From an uncultured Collinsella sp. (GTDB lineage Bacteria; Actinomycetota; Coriobacteriia; Coriobacteriales; Coriobacteriaceae), in NCBI GenBank assembly GCA_958431945.1, contig CAUASQ010000013.1:1-21711 (forward strand): a DNA stretch of 21,711 nucleotides. Direction: 5' to 3'. The position numbers and the translations under genes are program-made. Below the pieces are notes generated by a model, which saw nothing but the letters and a program-made list of their open reading frames with translations, was not told the DNA's origin and did not search any database. Below, in pieces: positions 1 through 9,000 of the stretch (position 1 is its first letter; every line of letters starts with the position of its first letter).

Positions 1-79
1 CCTTGCTGCCATCGTCAGAGAGATTGAGGTGAATATTGCGAGAGCATACACCCTGCGGCTTGTAATCAAACGAAATCAT
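1..79 (-). CDS. TSCPD-domain protein, 5' end only
   Basis: The first 26 codons of a minus-strand gene that runs off the left edge. They begin MISFDYKPQGVCSRNIH and continue to NLSDDGSK. The KPQGVCSR start followed by a short beta hairpin is typical of the small four-cysteine TSCPD-domain proteins, whose function is not established and whose domain also occurs at the C-terminus of class II ribonucleotide reductases. The ATG at 77-79 follows a purine-rich GAGAGGGGA at a normal distance. A GATAAT-like -10 lies at 114-119, but the -35 (TTGCAT, 135-140) is weak and close. It lies downstream of purB in the same direction. Only the N-terminus is visible, so the family call rests on one motif. Confidence 0.7.
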   Translation of the reverse strand, partial: MISFDYKPQGVCSRNIHLNLSDDGSK

Positions 80-143
80 GCGATCCCCTCTCAGAATGTT
101 ATTCGAGACGACTATTATCCCCGTCTTTCCCTAAATGCAACGA

Positions 144-181
144 GGCGCTTTGCCGGCAACACACATTACCAGCAAAGCGCC
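144..181 (-). terminator. Hairpin after purB, possible terminator
   Basis: A perfect 10-bp inverted repeat (GGCGCTTTGC / GCAAAGCGCC, loop 18 nt) begins 26 bases past the purB stop. It lacks a U-tract on the minus strand, so it may be a poor intrinsic terminator or an mRNA 3'-end structure. The position fits the end of the purB transcript. Confidence 0.4.
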
Positions 182-207
182 CTAAAAAGCTAACGTTATG
201 CCCGAAC

Positions 208-1554
208 CTACTCGAAGCTCAGCTGCTCCAGACGATCAAAGACCGTGTCGATACGGGTGAGGAAGTCCCACGGATCAAAGATCTCGTCGAGCTTCTCCTG
301 GCTGACGGTGCAGCGCGGGTCGGCCTCGAGACGTTCCTTAAAGGTGGGACCGGAGACACAATCCTGTACCTCATGCCAGGTTGCCATGGCGTTCTCCTGC
401 ACAATGGCGTACGCGTCCTCGCGGGTGATGCCCGTATCGACGAGGGCCAGCAGCACCTTGGAGGAGAAGATGAGACCACGGGTCTTGTTGAGGTTGGCCA
501 TCATGCGGGCAGGGTACAGCTGCAGGCCGTCGATAACGCGGATGAGGCACTGGAACATGTGGTCGAGGGCGATGAAGCTGTCGGCCTGGGCGACACGCTC
601 GGCAGAGGAGTGCGAAATGTCACGCTCGTGCCACAGGGCGACGTTATCGAAGGCAACCTGGGCGTTGGACTTCACGACGCGCGACAGACCGCAGACCTTC
701 TCCATGGTGATCGGGTTGCGCTTGTGCGGCATGGCGGAGCTGCCCTTTTGACCCTTGCGGAACGGCTCCTCGGCCTCGAGCGTATCGGTCTTCTGCAGAT
801 TGCGAACCTCGGTAGCGATGCGCTCGCAGGTGGCCGCGGTGGTGGCGAGAACGCCGGCGAGATAGGCGTGATGGTCGCGGCTGATAACCTGCGTGGACAG
901 CGGGTCATGAACCAGACCCAGGTGCTCGCAGACATACTCCTCGACAAACGGTTCGATGGAGCTGTACGTGCCAACAGCGCCCGAGATGGCACCGAAGGCA
1001 ACATTCTTGCGGGCGTCCTCAAGACGATCCAGATCGCGCTTGAGTTCCCAGGCCCAAGAGCCGAACTTCATGCCGAAGGTCATCGGCTCGGCGTGGATGC
1101 CATGAGTGCGGCCGGCACAGAGCGTGTTGCGCTCCTCAAAGGCGCGACGCTTGCAAATCTCGCCGAGCTTCTTGACGTCCTCGATGATCAGGTCGCAGGC
1201 CTGGGTGAGCTGGTAGCACAGAGCCGTGTCGCCCAGATCGGAGCTGGTCATGCCATAGTGAACCCAGCGGCTGGGCTTGGGGTCGCCCTCGGGAACATCG
1301 GCGTCGATGTACTCCTTCATGTTGGTCAGGAAGGCGATGACGTCGTGGCGCGTGACCTCCTCGATCTCGTCGACCTTTGCCTTCTCAAAGTTGGCATGGT
1401 CGCGAATCCACTGGGCTTCGTCTTTAGAAATGCCGATCTTGCCGAGCTCCGCCTGGGCCTCACAGGCCAGGACCTCGATCTCCTGCCAAATGGCGTACTT
1501 GTTCTCGAGGGAGAAGATGTGTCCCATCTCCGGGCGGGTATAGCGATCGATCAT
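208..1554 (-). CDS. purB: Adenylosuccinate lyase
   Basis: Cytoplasmic homotetramer of the fumarase/aspartase superfamily. It cleaves SAICAR to AICAR and adenylosuccinate to AMP, both releasing fumarate, in purine synthesis. The 448-residue protein has the family's landmarks: TRHDVIAF (about residues 68-75), TSSDLGDT (103-110), GRTHGIHAEP with the catalytic His (148-157), and the signature loop GSSAMPHKRNP (271-281), which carries the catalytic Ser. The frame stays open for 22 more codons upstream, but the start is ATG at 1554 (MIDRYTRPEMGHIF), because AAGGAG (1560-1565) sits just before it and family members start here. A TACAAT -10-like hexamer lies at 1599-1604 with no convincing -35. No other purine gene is adjacent. 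A long antisense frame over this gene has no protein-like composition. Confidence 0.97.
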   Translation of the reverse strand: MIDRYTRPEMGHIFSLENKYAIWQEIEVLACEAQAELGKIGISKDEAQWIRDHANFEKAKVDEIEEVTRHDVIAFLTNMKEYIDADVPEGDPKPSRWVHYGMTSSDLGDTALCYQLTQACDLIIEDVKKLGEICKRRAFEERNTLCAGRTHGIHAEPMTFGMKFGSWAWELKRDLDRLEDARKNVAFGAISGAVGTYSSIEPFVEEYVCEHLGLVHDPLSTQVISRDHHAYLAGVLATTAATCERIATEVRNLQKTDTLEAEEPFRKGQKGSSAMPHKRNPITMEKVCGLSRVVKSNAQVAFDNVALWHERDISHSSAERVAQADSFIALDHMFQCLIRVIDGLQLYPARMMANLNKTRGLIFSSKVLLALVDTGITREDAYAIVQENAMATWHEVQDCVSGPTFKERLEADPRCTVSQEKLDEIFDPWDFLTRIDTVFDRLEQLSFE

Positions 1555-1656
1555 AGCGGCTCCTTTTTGGTTATTGGCACGTTGGTCGTAACCCAACCAT
1601 TGTACCGTGCGCAGGTGCAAGTATGGGCAGCAGGCATTAACCTAACATTTTGGAAT

Positions 1657-1708
1657 TGGAGCGGGCAACGGGACGTCCGCGTATTTGCTTCGCAAATCCG
1701 TACCGGCT
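1657..1708 (-). repeat. 52-bp repeat copy 1, starts with tRNA-Gly 3' end
   Basis: Identical over 52 bases to 1788-1839. The first 18 bases, TGGAGCGGGCAACGGGAC, equal the complement of the CCA end, discriminator, acceptor strand and part of the T-stem of the tRNA-Gly at 1979-2053. The sequence then diverges from the tRNA into GTCCGCG and a small palindrome ATTTGC-TTC-GCAAAT (1683-1697). GGACGTCC at the junction is itself palindromic. Confidence 0.9.
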
Positions 1709-1787
1709 GCGGTCGATCTCCTCGGATTCACGGAGACGATGGGGAAGACTTTGTTGAATTGGCCGCCCCAAAGTCTCCCGCGCTCGA

Positions 1788-1839
1788 TGGAGCGGGCAAC
1801 GGGACGTCCGCGTATTTGCTTCGCAAATCCGTACCGGCT
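1788..1839 (-). repeat. 52-bp repeat copy 2, starts with tRNA-Gly 3' end
   Basis: Exact second copy of 1657-1708, offset by 131 bp and in the same orientation. Beyond the shared 52 bases the two copies differ. This one continues into GC-rich inverted repeats, a hairpin at 1873-1891 and an inverted tRNA T-arm piece at 1909-1924, so 1788-1924 looks like a roughly 140-bp unit bounded by tRNA-derived ends in opposite orientation. Confidence 0.9.
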
Positions 1840-1872
1840 TCAGGCGCCTGCCGGCGCCTTCGCCTGCTCACT

Positions 1873-1891
1873 ACAAACGCTTCGCGTTTGT
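1873..1891. repeat. Palindrome with GCTTCGC core
   Basis: ACAAACGC and GCGTTTGT flank TTC, giving a perfect 8-bp stem. The core GCTTCGC is the same as in the palindromes inside both 52-bp repeats (1683-1697 and 1814-1828), so these hairpins look related in design. Confidence 0.75.
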
Positions 1892-1908
1892 TTTACGCTC
1901 GCACCCTG

Positions 1909-1924
1909 GCGGGTTCGAGTCCCG
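1909..1924 (+). repeat. Inverted copy of the tRNA-Gly T-arm
   Basis: GCGGGTTCGAGTCCCG on the plus strand equals the T-arm of the minus-strand tRNA-Gly (complement at 1991-2006) over 16 of 16 bases. No acceptor, D-arm or anticodon arm accompanies it, so it is a fragment and not a gene. It forms the right boundary of the second repeat unit. Confidence 0.75.
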
Positions 1925-1937
1925 GCGCTTTATTGAA

Positions 1938-1970
1938 AAAAGCACGGCACCGGAACGGTGTCGTGCTTTT
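1938..1970 (-). terminator. Intrinsic terminator of tRNA-Gly, bidirectional
   Basis: A 14-bp stem (AAAAGCACGGCACC / GGTGTCGTGCTTTT, one G-U pair) with loop GGAAC. It starts 8 bases beyond the CCA end of the tRNA. The minus strand leaves the stem with a U-run and the plus strand has CTTTTTCT after it, so it may act in both directions. Confidence 0.9.
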
Positions 1971-1978
1971 ACTTTTTC

Positions 1979-2053
1979 TGGAGCGGGCAACGGGACTCGA
2001 ACCCGCGAGTGTCAGCTTGGGAAGCTGATGCCTTACCACTTGGCGATGCCCGC
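1979..2053 (-). tRNA. tRNA-Gly, anticodon CCC
   Basis: On the minus strand the acceptor 5' strand GCGGGCA pairs with TGCCCGC. The D-stem is GCC/GGC with loop AAGTGGTAA. The anticodon stem is TCAGC/GCTGA around loop TTCCCAA, giving anticodon CCC, which reads GGG glycine codons. The T-arm is GCGGG-TTCGAGT-CCCGT. Discriminator T is followed by an encoded CCA (1979-1981). No intron and no long variable arm. It is a single transcription unit with promoter 2067-2096 and terminator 1938-1970. Confidence 0.97.
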
Positions 2054-2066
2054 TTGTGTGTTGGCT

Positions 2067-2096
2067 AGTATAACGCGGTTGTCTTGTTCGATACAA
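2067..2096 (-). promoter_or_regulatory. Promoter of tRNA-Gly
   Basis: TATACT as -10 (2067-2072) and TTGTAT as -35 (2091-2096) with an 18-bp spacer on the minus strand. The predicted start is about 7 bases before the mature tRNA 5' end, as is usual for tRNA units. Confidence 0.7.
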
Positions 2097-2350
2097 GGGT
2101 GGCGATGCTTGTTTTAGCTGTGGAGATTCGTTTGAAAATCGCATCAATTGTGGAGACGAGGACCTTTGGCCTCCTGTTCTCCTTATCTTCTACCTGCGCT
2201 TTTGCCTGATTGTTGTATTTGAGCTCAATTTGTCAGGAATTGGGCAAGCTTTTGGTCAGGCTCCGGTACTTACCCGCATGAACCTCGGGGGTAGCCTCAT
2301 CCTACGCGTCGCAACCTCCCCATGCGGCGCACGAGGGATAAGGAGCAGCC
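2097..2350. other. Leader region of the adhesin gene
   Basis: No gene seen. It should hold the promoter of the adhesin gene, but no -35/-10 pair stands out. Inverted segments TACCC (2271-2275) and GGGTA near 2290 could form a weak leader hairpin. The ribosome binding site TAAGGAG (2338-2344) lies 6 bases before the ATG at 2351. Confidence 0.5.
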
Positions 2351-5300
2351 ATGTCCAACGCACCCACGCACTCTGTCCACAGCGCAATCGCAACAGGTCC
2401 GCTGCTCCTGCTCCTCTTCCTGCTTTTCGGCTGTCTGGCACCGGGAGCCGCATTTGCCGTCGATGGCTACGACCAGCTCGGCTTCCGCACTATTAGCGAT
2501 GATTGTGGGCCCTTCTTCATCGGCAAGTATGAAGCTCAAGACGCCTCGATTGCCTACTGCATGAACCAGGAGCGCCCCGGCCCCACCAAGCCGGGCGGCC
2601 CATGGCTCAACTTTGATCAAGGCTGGGTGTGGCTCGACGACGAGTTCGCGGCAATCGTTTGTCACGGATATCCTACCGCCACGTCGTTTGGCGGTTACCA
2701 TCTTTCACCCGATCGCGCCCGCGCTGCCACCCAGCTTGCCGTATGGATGCTCAACGGCACTACCCATGTCGACGGCACCTACTCCTACACGACCGCTCAG
2801 GGCAAAACCAAGAGCGGGCACTTTACCGCCGACAATGAAGTCGTGGCGGCTGCGCGGTGGCTCCACGACAGCGCAAAATCAGGAAGCATCAAAGCCGCTC
2901 CGCACCGCGCGCGGCGCTATATAGGAACCGTATCGGGCGGCAGCAAACGTCAAGACATGCTCTATGTACTGCCGGCGGTCTCTGTTTCCTTCCAAAAGCA
3001 GTCTGCAAACGCTGCCATTACCAGCGGAAACAATACTTATCAGTTTGACGGGGCAACATTCGATGTTTTTGAGAGCGCCAGCGGCGCGCGTGTCGGCACC
3101 GTCCAGATGGACAGCAACGGTCGAGCGCAGGCAACACTCCTACCCAACACGGCATACTACCTAGTTGAGACAACAGCGCCAGCTGGTTATATCCCCCTGC
3201 ACGATCGCATTGCCTTTACCACGACGAATAACGGCGGATACGTCACCATTGATGAACAACCCGGCACCATTACCTTGCGCATTGTAAAGCTCGACGCCGC
3301 AACGAATGCAGGCCCCCAAGTTGGAGCTTCGCTCGCAGGAGCAGAATTCGTGTGCGTATCGCAATCAACCCCTGGATGGACACAAACTCTCAGGACCGAT
3401 GAAAGCGGTCGAGCTACCCTCACCGATGTCCCCCTGGGAACCTTTACCATCTATGAATCGAAGGCGCCCGAGGGCTATTTGCACTCCGGTGACAGTTGGT
3501 CTTACACCGTTGGAGCCGACCAACTCGGCGATTCAGGCGTGGTCGAGATCGAATCTCGCGTTTCCAATATCCCCATTGCGTTTGACCTTGAGATTTCCAA
3601 ATTCAAGGACTACGGCAATAGCGATCAATCCGGCCTGGAGCAGCCGGCAGGAGATGTTGTCTTTGAGGTTGTCAGTAACAGCTCTCAGCAGGTTGTTGGC
3701 ACACTGACTACAAACATCTATGGCTTTGCCTCCACCAAAGACCAGCCCGAAGCATGGTTCGGCACAGGCAAGCGACCAGCCGGTGTCCACGGAGCCGTCC
3801 CATACGACCGCGCCGGCTACACGGTTCGTGAGGTTCCGGAAACCGTCCCCGAGGGTTTTAAACGTGCGGGGGAATGGACCGTCGAGGCCAATCAGATTTC
3901 CGACGGCGCCGAGCTTCAATATATCGTGGACAACCACGCTCTGTCGACGCATCTCCAGATTGTAAAACGCGATGCCCAAACAGGCGCCTCTGTTCCCCTA
4001 GCCGGATTCACCTTCCAACTCCTCGACAGCAATCACAAACCTGTCTCACAAACATGCTGGTATCCAGCACATAACGTAATGGACACCTTTACGACTGACG
4101 CGACCGGCACCGTCACACTGCCCGAATCGCTCGTGCCGGGCACCTATTATGTACGCGAAACCTCGGCCAAAGAGCCCTATCTTGTCGGCGGAGAGATCGA
4201 GGTAAACATACCCGCCGATATAAACCTAACGCCCGTTGCAATCGTCTCGTATTATGACCACGCCGCGACCGGAAACATCAGGATCGTTAAAACCGATGCC
4301 GTAGACGGCAGCAGCCTCGCGGGCGCCATCTTTGAGATCCGTGCCTCAGGTGATATCGTGCGCCCCGACGGTAGCATTGCCGCGCTCGACGGCGAGGCTG
4401 TCGCTACCGTCACGACGGATGAAACTGGAGAAGCACGCGCGGACGACCTCCCGCTGGGATCTGGCACCGCACGCTACGAGGTTGTCGAGACTCAAGCGCC
4501 GACCGGCTTCTTGCTCGACCGGACGCATCATATCGTCGACCTTACCTATGCCGACCAGAAAACACCCGTTGTGGAAGCACGGCTTAACGTATCCGACGAT
4601 TACACCAAGGTTGATATCTCCAAGGTCGATGCAAGCGGAGAGCAGGAAGTGAAAGGCGCACAGCTCACCTTATATGGTCCCGATAAAACCGAAATAGACT
4701 CCTGGACCTCATCCGACAAGCCGCACCGCATCGAACATCTTGCACCCGGCACCTACTCGTTGCGCGAAACGATGTCTCCGCGGACCCATGACCTTGCCGA
4801 GGAGATAACGTTTGAAATAAAGGATACGGGAGAAGTCCAATCCGTCGCGATGAAGGATGCGCCCATCGAGATCAAAGGACAGGTCGACAAGCGTCAGGAA
4901 CTTGTCCAACCTATCGGGAAGGGTCTGTTGGCTAACGGCGATGGAAAAAACCGCGCCGCGATGCAAACCAATACGGATGGGCTTTTCTCCTATACCATCG
5001 ATGCTCGAAACGATTCCGCTACTTGGGTTGATGAGTTTACGATTACCGATGATCTTGAGTGCGCCAAAGACGGCACGGCGAGATTCGTCTCAATCGAAAC
5101 CCCCGTCGCCATCGGCGACCTCAACGGTCTGTGCAACGTGTGGTATCGCACGACGCCGTTGGACTCGACAGACGTCGATGAGCCGGCAAACGCGACGCTT
5201 GACGATGGGCACGAAAATCCTTGGCTTGAGTCCGACGAAGTAAAAGAGAGTCTGGGTGAAGATTGCCGCCTCGTCGATTACGACGGCTGGCACCTCTGGA

Positions 5301-5782
5301 AGGCGGATGTCTCGACCACGGAATCCGCCACACTCGAGGCGAAAGAACTCGACCTTGCATCCAATACCGTCGTGACGGGCATTCGCATTGAATACGGTGC
5401 GGTAGCCGCCGACTTTACGACTCGAAGCGATACGGATTCTTGGACCCGTGATGATCTCAAAGATGAGCACGACGACCTTGACGATGCCAAAGCAATCCTT
5501 GGCACAGATGCTCGGGGCGCAGTCGTGCACATGCAGGCAACGTCGGCTTACACACCCCAAACTGCACTCACCAACAGCGCACGCGTCGATCTTTGCCGCA
5601 ACGGCGGCGGCGATAAACTTGAGTCACATGACGAGGACAGTGTCATTCAACGCTGTACCCTACCGCAGGACCTACCGGCAACAGGATCAGCTCCCATCGC
5701 CGCTTGCATCACCGCGCTCCTGACCTCGGGTGCCGCTGCCCTATGGTTCGCTCGCCTTAGGTCAATCCCAAAGAAGCGCTAG
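2351..5782 (+). CDS. LPxTG-anchored thioester/CnaB surface adhesin
   Basis: A 1143-residue secreted surface protein. Residues 1-36 are a signal peptide with a leucine-rich core and likely cleavage after AFA36. The next ~150 residues match a thioester (TQXA) domain: Cys70 in AYCMNQ and Gln128 in the TQLA motif are the expected crosslink pair, a chemistry used to bind host surfaces covalently. Six CnaB/SpaA-like modules follow, each opening with a hydrophobic-x-Lys strand (K216, K313, K417, K539, K647, K758). Most have an E-box such as YESKAPEGY or VVETQAPTGF, which implies intramolecular isopeptide bonds. The closing Asn/Asp is clear in some modules (SNIP, VDN, KDAP) and unclear in others. Residues ~838-1107 are an unassigned beta-rich, acidic domain. 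The end has LPATG (1108-1112), a hydrophobic stretch and KKR, so sortase should anchor it to the wall. No sortase or partner pilin gene is in the window. The ATG follows TAAGGAG. Confidence 0.92.
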   Translation: MSNAPTHSVHSAIATGPLLLLLFLLFGCLAPGAAFAVDGYDQLGFRTISDDCGPFFIGKYEAQDASIAYCMNQERPGPTKPGGPWLNFDQGWVWLDDEFAAIVCHGYPTATSFGGYHLSPDRARAATQLAVWMLNGTTHVDGTYSYTTAQGKTKSGHFTADNEVVAAARWLHDSAKSGSIKAAPHRARRYIGTVSGGSKRQDMLYVLPAVSVSFQKQSANAAITSGNNTYQFDGATFDVFESASGARVGTVQMDSNGRAQATLLPNTAYYLVETTAPAGYIPLHDRIAFTTTNNGGYVTIDEQPGTITLRIVKLDAATNAGPQVGASLAGAEFVCVSQSTPGWTQTLRTDESGRATLTDVPLGTFTIYESKAPEGYLHSGDSWSYTVGADQLGDSGVVEIESRVSNIPIAFDLEISKFKDYGNSDQSGLEQPAGDVVFEVVSNSSQQVVGTLTTNIYGFASTKDQPEAWFGTGKRPAGVHGAVPYDRAGYTVREVPETVPEGFKRAGEWTVEANQISDGAELQYIVDNHALSTHLQIVKRDAQTGASVPLAGFTFQLLDSNHKPVSQTCWYPAHNVMDTFTTDATGTVTLPESLVPGTYYVRETSAKEPYLVGGEIEVNIPADINLTPVAIVSYYDHAATGNIRIVKTDAVDGSSLAGAIFEIRASGDIVRPDGSIAALDGEAVATVTTDETGEARADDLPLGSGTARYEVVETQAPTGFLLDRTHHIVDLTYADQKTPVVEARLNVSDDYTKVDISKVDASGEQEVKGAQLTLYGPDKTEIDSWTSSDKPHRIEHLAPGTYSLRETMSPRTHDLAEEITFEIKDTGEVQSVAMKDAPIEIKGQVDKRQELVQPIGKGLLANGDGKNRAAMQTNTDGLFSYTIDARNDSATWVDEFTITDDLECAKDGTARFVSIETPVAIGDLNGLCNVWYRTTPLDSTDVDEPANATLDDGHENPWLESDEVKESLGEDCRLVDYDGWHLWKADVSTTESATLEAKELDLASNTVVTGIRIEYGAVAADFTTRSDTDSWTRDDLKDEHDDLDDAKAILGTDARGAVVHMQATSAYTPQTALTNSARVDLCRNGGGDKLESHDEDSVIQRCTLPQDLPATGSAPIAACITALLTSGAAALWFARLRSIPKKR

Positions 5783-5791
5783 CACGATGAA

Positions 5792-5827
5792 AAAGCGGAC
5801 GAGCCAGTCCCCCGGCTCGCCCGCTTT
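5792..5827. terminator. Bidirectional intrinsic terminator
   Basis: The stem AAAGCGG-A-CGAGCC / GGCTCG-C-CCGCTTT has one mismatch and an 8-nt loop, with U-runs on both sides. It lies between the convergent adhesin gene (stop at 5782) and the small membrane protein gene (stop at 5849), and can serve both. Confidence 0.88.
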
Positions 5828-5848
5828 CAATCATTTAAATCGCCGCAT

Positions 5849-6067
5849 CTACTCTGCAGACGAAGATCCACCATCAACGATTGCTTGCTCGGACTCAGGA
5901 ATCCCATCGGCACCCGTGCTCTGTTCTTGCTCCACCTCTTCGCTGATTGCGGAGGCGGGGGTCGAGCCCTTCGCGCCCACGATGTAGGCAGCTCCAAGCC
6001 CTAACGCAATGGCAATCAAGGTCAAAATCACGTAGACAGGCCAATGGCGCTTAATATACGAAAACAC
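5849..6067 (-). CDS. Small single-pass membrane protein
   Basis: 72 residues with no family I recognise. The N-terminus MFSYIKRHW is basic and aromatic, and residues ~10-30 (VYVILTLIAIALGLGAAYIV) form one membrane helix. The remaining ~40 residues are acidic and Ser/Ala/Glu-rich. By the positive-inside rule the tail faces outside. The start is GTG at 6067 with AAGGAG five bases before it. It begins 21 bases after the stop of the M28-like gene, with no terminator between, and is followed by a good terminator, so the two form one transcription unit. The short acidic tail resembles the composition of the insert in the upstream protein, which may hint at a shared location. Function unknown. Confidence 0.8.
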   Translation of the reverse strand: MFSYIKRHWPVYVILTLIAIALGLGAAYIVGAKGSTPASAISEEVEQEQSTGADGIPESEQAIVDGGSSSAE

Positions 6068-6088
6068 GTTGACTCCTTAGAGCTCCGT

Positions 6089-9000
6089 CTACGAACGGCG
6101 GATAACCTCGGTCACGACCTCGGATACCGTGGCAATGTTCGTCGGGTTGACATTGTGGGGCAGGTCGTCCTCGGTACGAGCGCAAGCCAGACGCGTGCCG
6201 TCCACGCCGGCGATGGTGAGGGCTCGGCGGCTCGCCTCGAGCGCGGCGTAGGCATCGGTCTTGGCATAGGGCATCTCGAGCGCGCCACAATCGACATGGA
6301 ACGACTTGCACACCTTGCTGACCAGGTTCATGATGCGGCGATCGCCCTTGAGCAGCTGCTGTTCGCCCTCAACCGTCACCACCGAAAGCCTACCGGCGCC
6401 GACGGATTCAAGATTGATGAAGAAGACGCCGCGGAGCTTATCGCGATGCGAAGCCAAGAAGGCCTTCATACCGGAGCCATCACAATCCGAGGCGCCCGTT
6501 GCCACAAACCAGATATCGTGACCGAGCAGCTCATCGTCGCCCATAGAGGCGACAGCCGAGAGCATATCTTCGGAAGAAGCGCCGTCGGAAGACGTAGCGC
6601 CGCCCTTCCAGCCATCGTTATCGTCCTCGAAATTATCCCACGAACCGATGCCGCGACCGGACTTCTTGGCATCGTAATCGTCTTCGACGCCCAGCCAGTC
6701 ACTCATGCTGTCCTGTTCGTTTTTCTTTTTACGACCGAACAGGCCGCCCAGGCCGCGCTTGCGAGACTTAGGTGCCGCAGGGGCGGGAGCCGAAATGGTC
6801 TCGATCGGCTGTGCGCCCGACGCAACGGGCATAGGAGGCGCAACGGGTGCCGATGTGGGTTCGGGACCCTGAGCGGTAGCAAAGGGGTCGTTGACCTGTG
6901 CGGAGGGATCGGGAAGGTCGAACAGCGACGTGCGAGACGCAACGTTTGTCTGCTTCATCGACGGCAGCGACGGATCGGGAACCGAAGCCAGCGGAGACGA
7001 GGAGGGTGCAGGCGACGGTGCCGACGCCGGATCGGGAACATTCATCTGCGGACGCGGCGATGCTTGGGAGGAAATCTGGGCCATAAGGGAATCGACCGTT
7101 TCGTCCTGAGTGGGAGCGACATCGGCAACCGTGGCACCGGAACCACTCGGGATCGGCATGGTGAAAATCTGCGTGGAGTAAGGCCTCGACCCATCTGTCT
7201 CGGGAGCCTCGGAAACCGCAGGCACTTCCTCCTGCTCGACCTCGGTCGAATCACCTTGATCGGCTGCCGCGTATTGCTCTTCGTCACAGTTGACCTCGAC
7301 GGGCTCGTGCCCGGCGACATCTTGGATTTCGGCAGCATCAATAGGCTCGTCATCGTCTGCCGCGTCGCCCTGCTCATCGGAAACAGGAAGGGGCTCGGCA
7401 ATCGCGGTGCCTTGCTTTTCAAACGTTATCGTGGAATCGAACAGCGCGGCATCAAACGACATGGTGCTATCGACGTGCTGCTGAGCCTCAAAGGACGTTG
7501 TAGCTTCGGCGGCGTCGACAGGCACGGACTGCATAGCCTCGTTCTGCTCGAACTCTTGCGCCGCGCGCTCACGTGCCGCCTCGGCTGCCTGCTGCTGAGC
7601 GATAGCCTCCTGCTCGGCAGCCTCGCGTGCGGCAGCGCGCTTCCCCTCGAAATCGTCGACAAATTTCCTGCCCTTTGCAAGCGCACCCTTAAAGAAGTTG
7701 GAAGCGCTGGCGCCAATCGAAGAGAACGCGGATGCAATATCGGCATGGGGCGTTGCCGCGGGAATCTCGGCCGAGAAATCAGTATCGCTCTCGTAAGACA
7801 CGCGCCTCGGCTGTTCAGCGTAATCGTCGTCAGGCTCGTCCGTAACGTCTTGCGCCGGCGCGGCGGGAGCCAAAATGTCCAGTCCTGCCGCGGGATCGAT
7901 CGCGGACACCGCCTCGGGCTCGGCAACGGCAGCGGCAACCGCGGCAGACTCATCATCCACGGCGACAACGGGCGCAGATGCAGTCACGACGGGGGCAGGC
8001 TCGGGCTCAAACGTCGGCTCCTCGCCTTCCTCGTAATCGAGCGTGCAGGACTCGGGAAGCATTCCGAGCGCACGGATGGCATCCGAACCAAAGCGGATGT
8101 TGCCGGCGGCATTGCGATAGAGCCTGGGCTCGGGCTCGGCCGCGACAGGCTCCTCCGCCGGCTCGGCAGTGGGAACCTCGTCATTGAACTCTTCGGCCTG
8201 TACAGCCTGATTCTGATCCTCGGGCACGATGGCGCCAATCAGCGTCTCGTCGGCAGACGCACCCTCAAAGCCCTCGATCTGCTCGTCGAAAGCCTCGCCC
8301 TGTTCGGGCTCGGTCTGAGCGTCGGGAGCAATCGGCTGACCGAACTCGTCCTCGGCGTAGGTAGGCTCTTCATACTCGATGGTGTTGCCGTAGTCGTTTT
8401 GCTGTTGGGCCGCGGCATACTCCGCTGCTGCGCGCGCCATCTCCTCGGCACGACGCTTCTGCTCCCCAAAATAGGTATCGAACGGAACATCGTCGGGAAA
8501 CTCGTTTTCGCCCTGGAAGGGAGCAACGTTGTCCATAACGCCGAGCATAGCGGCGACAGAAGACTTGTTGCACACTGCGCCGGACGTATAGGGAAGCACA
8601 AAACGGTTAGAAATGATGTTTGCCGCGTTGGCGAGCGCAACGAGGGAAGCGAGGATCGCGACAATCCACAGCAGAACCTTGAGCGCGCCGGGGAGCGGCA
8701 GGATACGCAAGATGGCAACGGCAGCAGGGGCAACCGTGGCAACGGGCAACAGCTTGGCGATGAGCGCACGATACGAAGCATAGGGCTCGCGGGCGAGCAG
8801 CTCAGCACGGGGAGAGTCGTAGTGTGCGACAACGACCACCGGGCGGTTGCGCGGAGACGCGAGCGGGCCCGAGGCCTTGTGGTAGGCGATGACATTTTGG
8901 CTCACGCCCGTCTTGCCCAGGCGCGAAACCACGGGATGGCCCGTGCGCTCGAGCACGTAAAGAACGGCACCGACAATGGCCAGCAAGGTGCCGACCAAGC

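Larger units (their letters stand above)
1555..1978. other. Gene-free spacer rich in palindromes and tRNA fragments
   Basis: No coding frame here resembles a protein. The stretch between the purB start and the 3' end of tRNA-Gly holds two identical 52-bp repeats, a hairpin-prone segment between them (AGACTTTG 1746-1753 pairs with CAAAGTCT 1769-1776), GC-rich palindromes around 1840-1870, an inverted copy of the tRNA T-arm, and a strong terminator. The first ~100 bases also serve as the purB leader and promoter region. Confidence 0.75.

Noticed and set aside
1657..1924. CRISPR array
   Set aside because: Only two copies 131 bp apart, no regular spacers, no cas genes.
1909..1924. Second tRNA gene on the plus strand
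   Set aside because: Only the T-arm is present; no acceptor pairing or anticodon arm upstream.
373..2028. Open frame of 551 codons on the plus strand across purB and the repeat region
   Set aside because: It runs antisense to purB, then through repeats and the tRNA, and resembles no protein.
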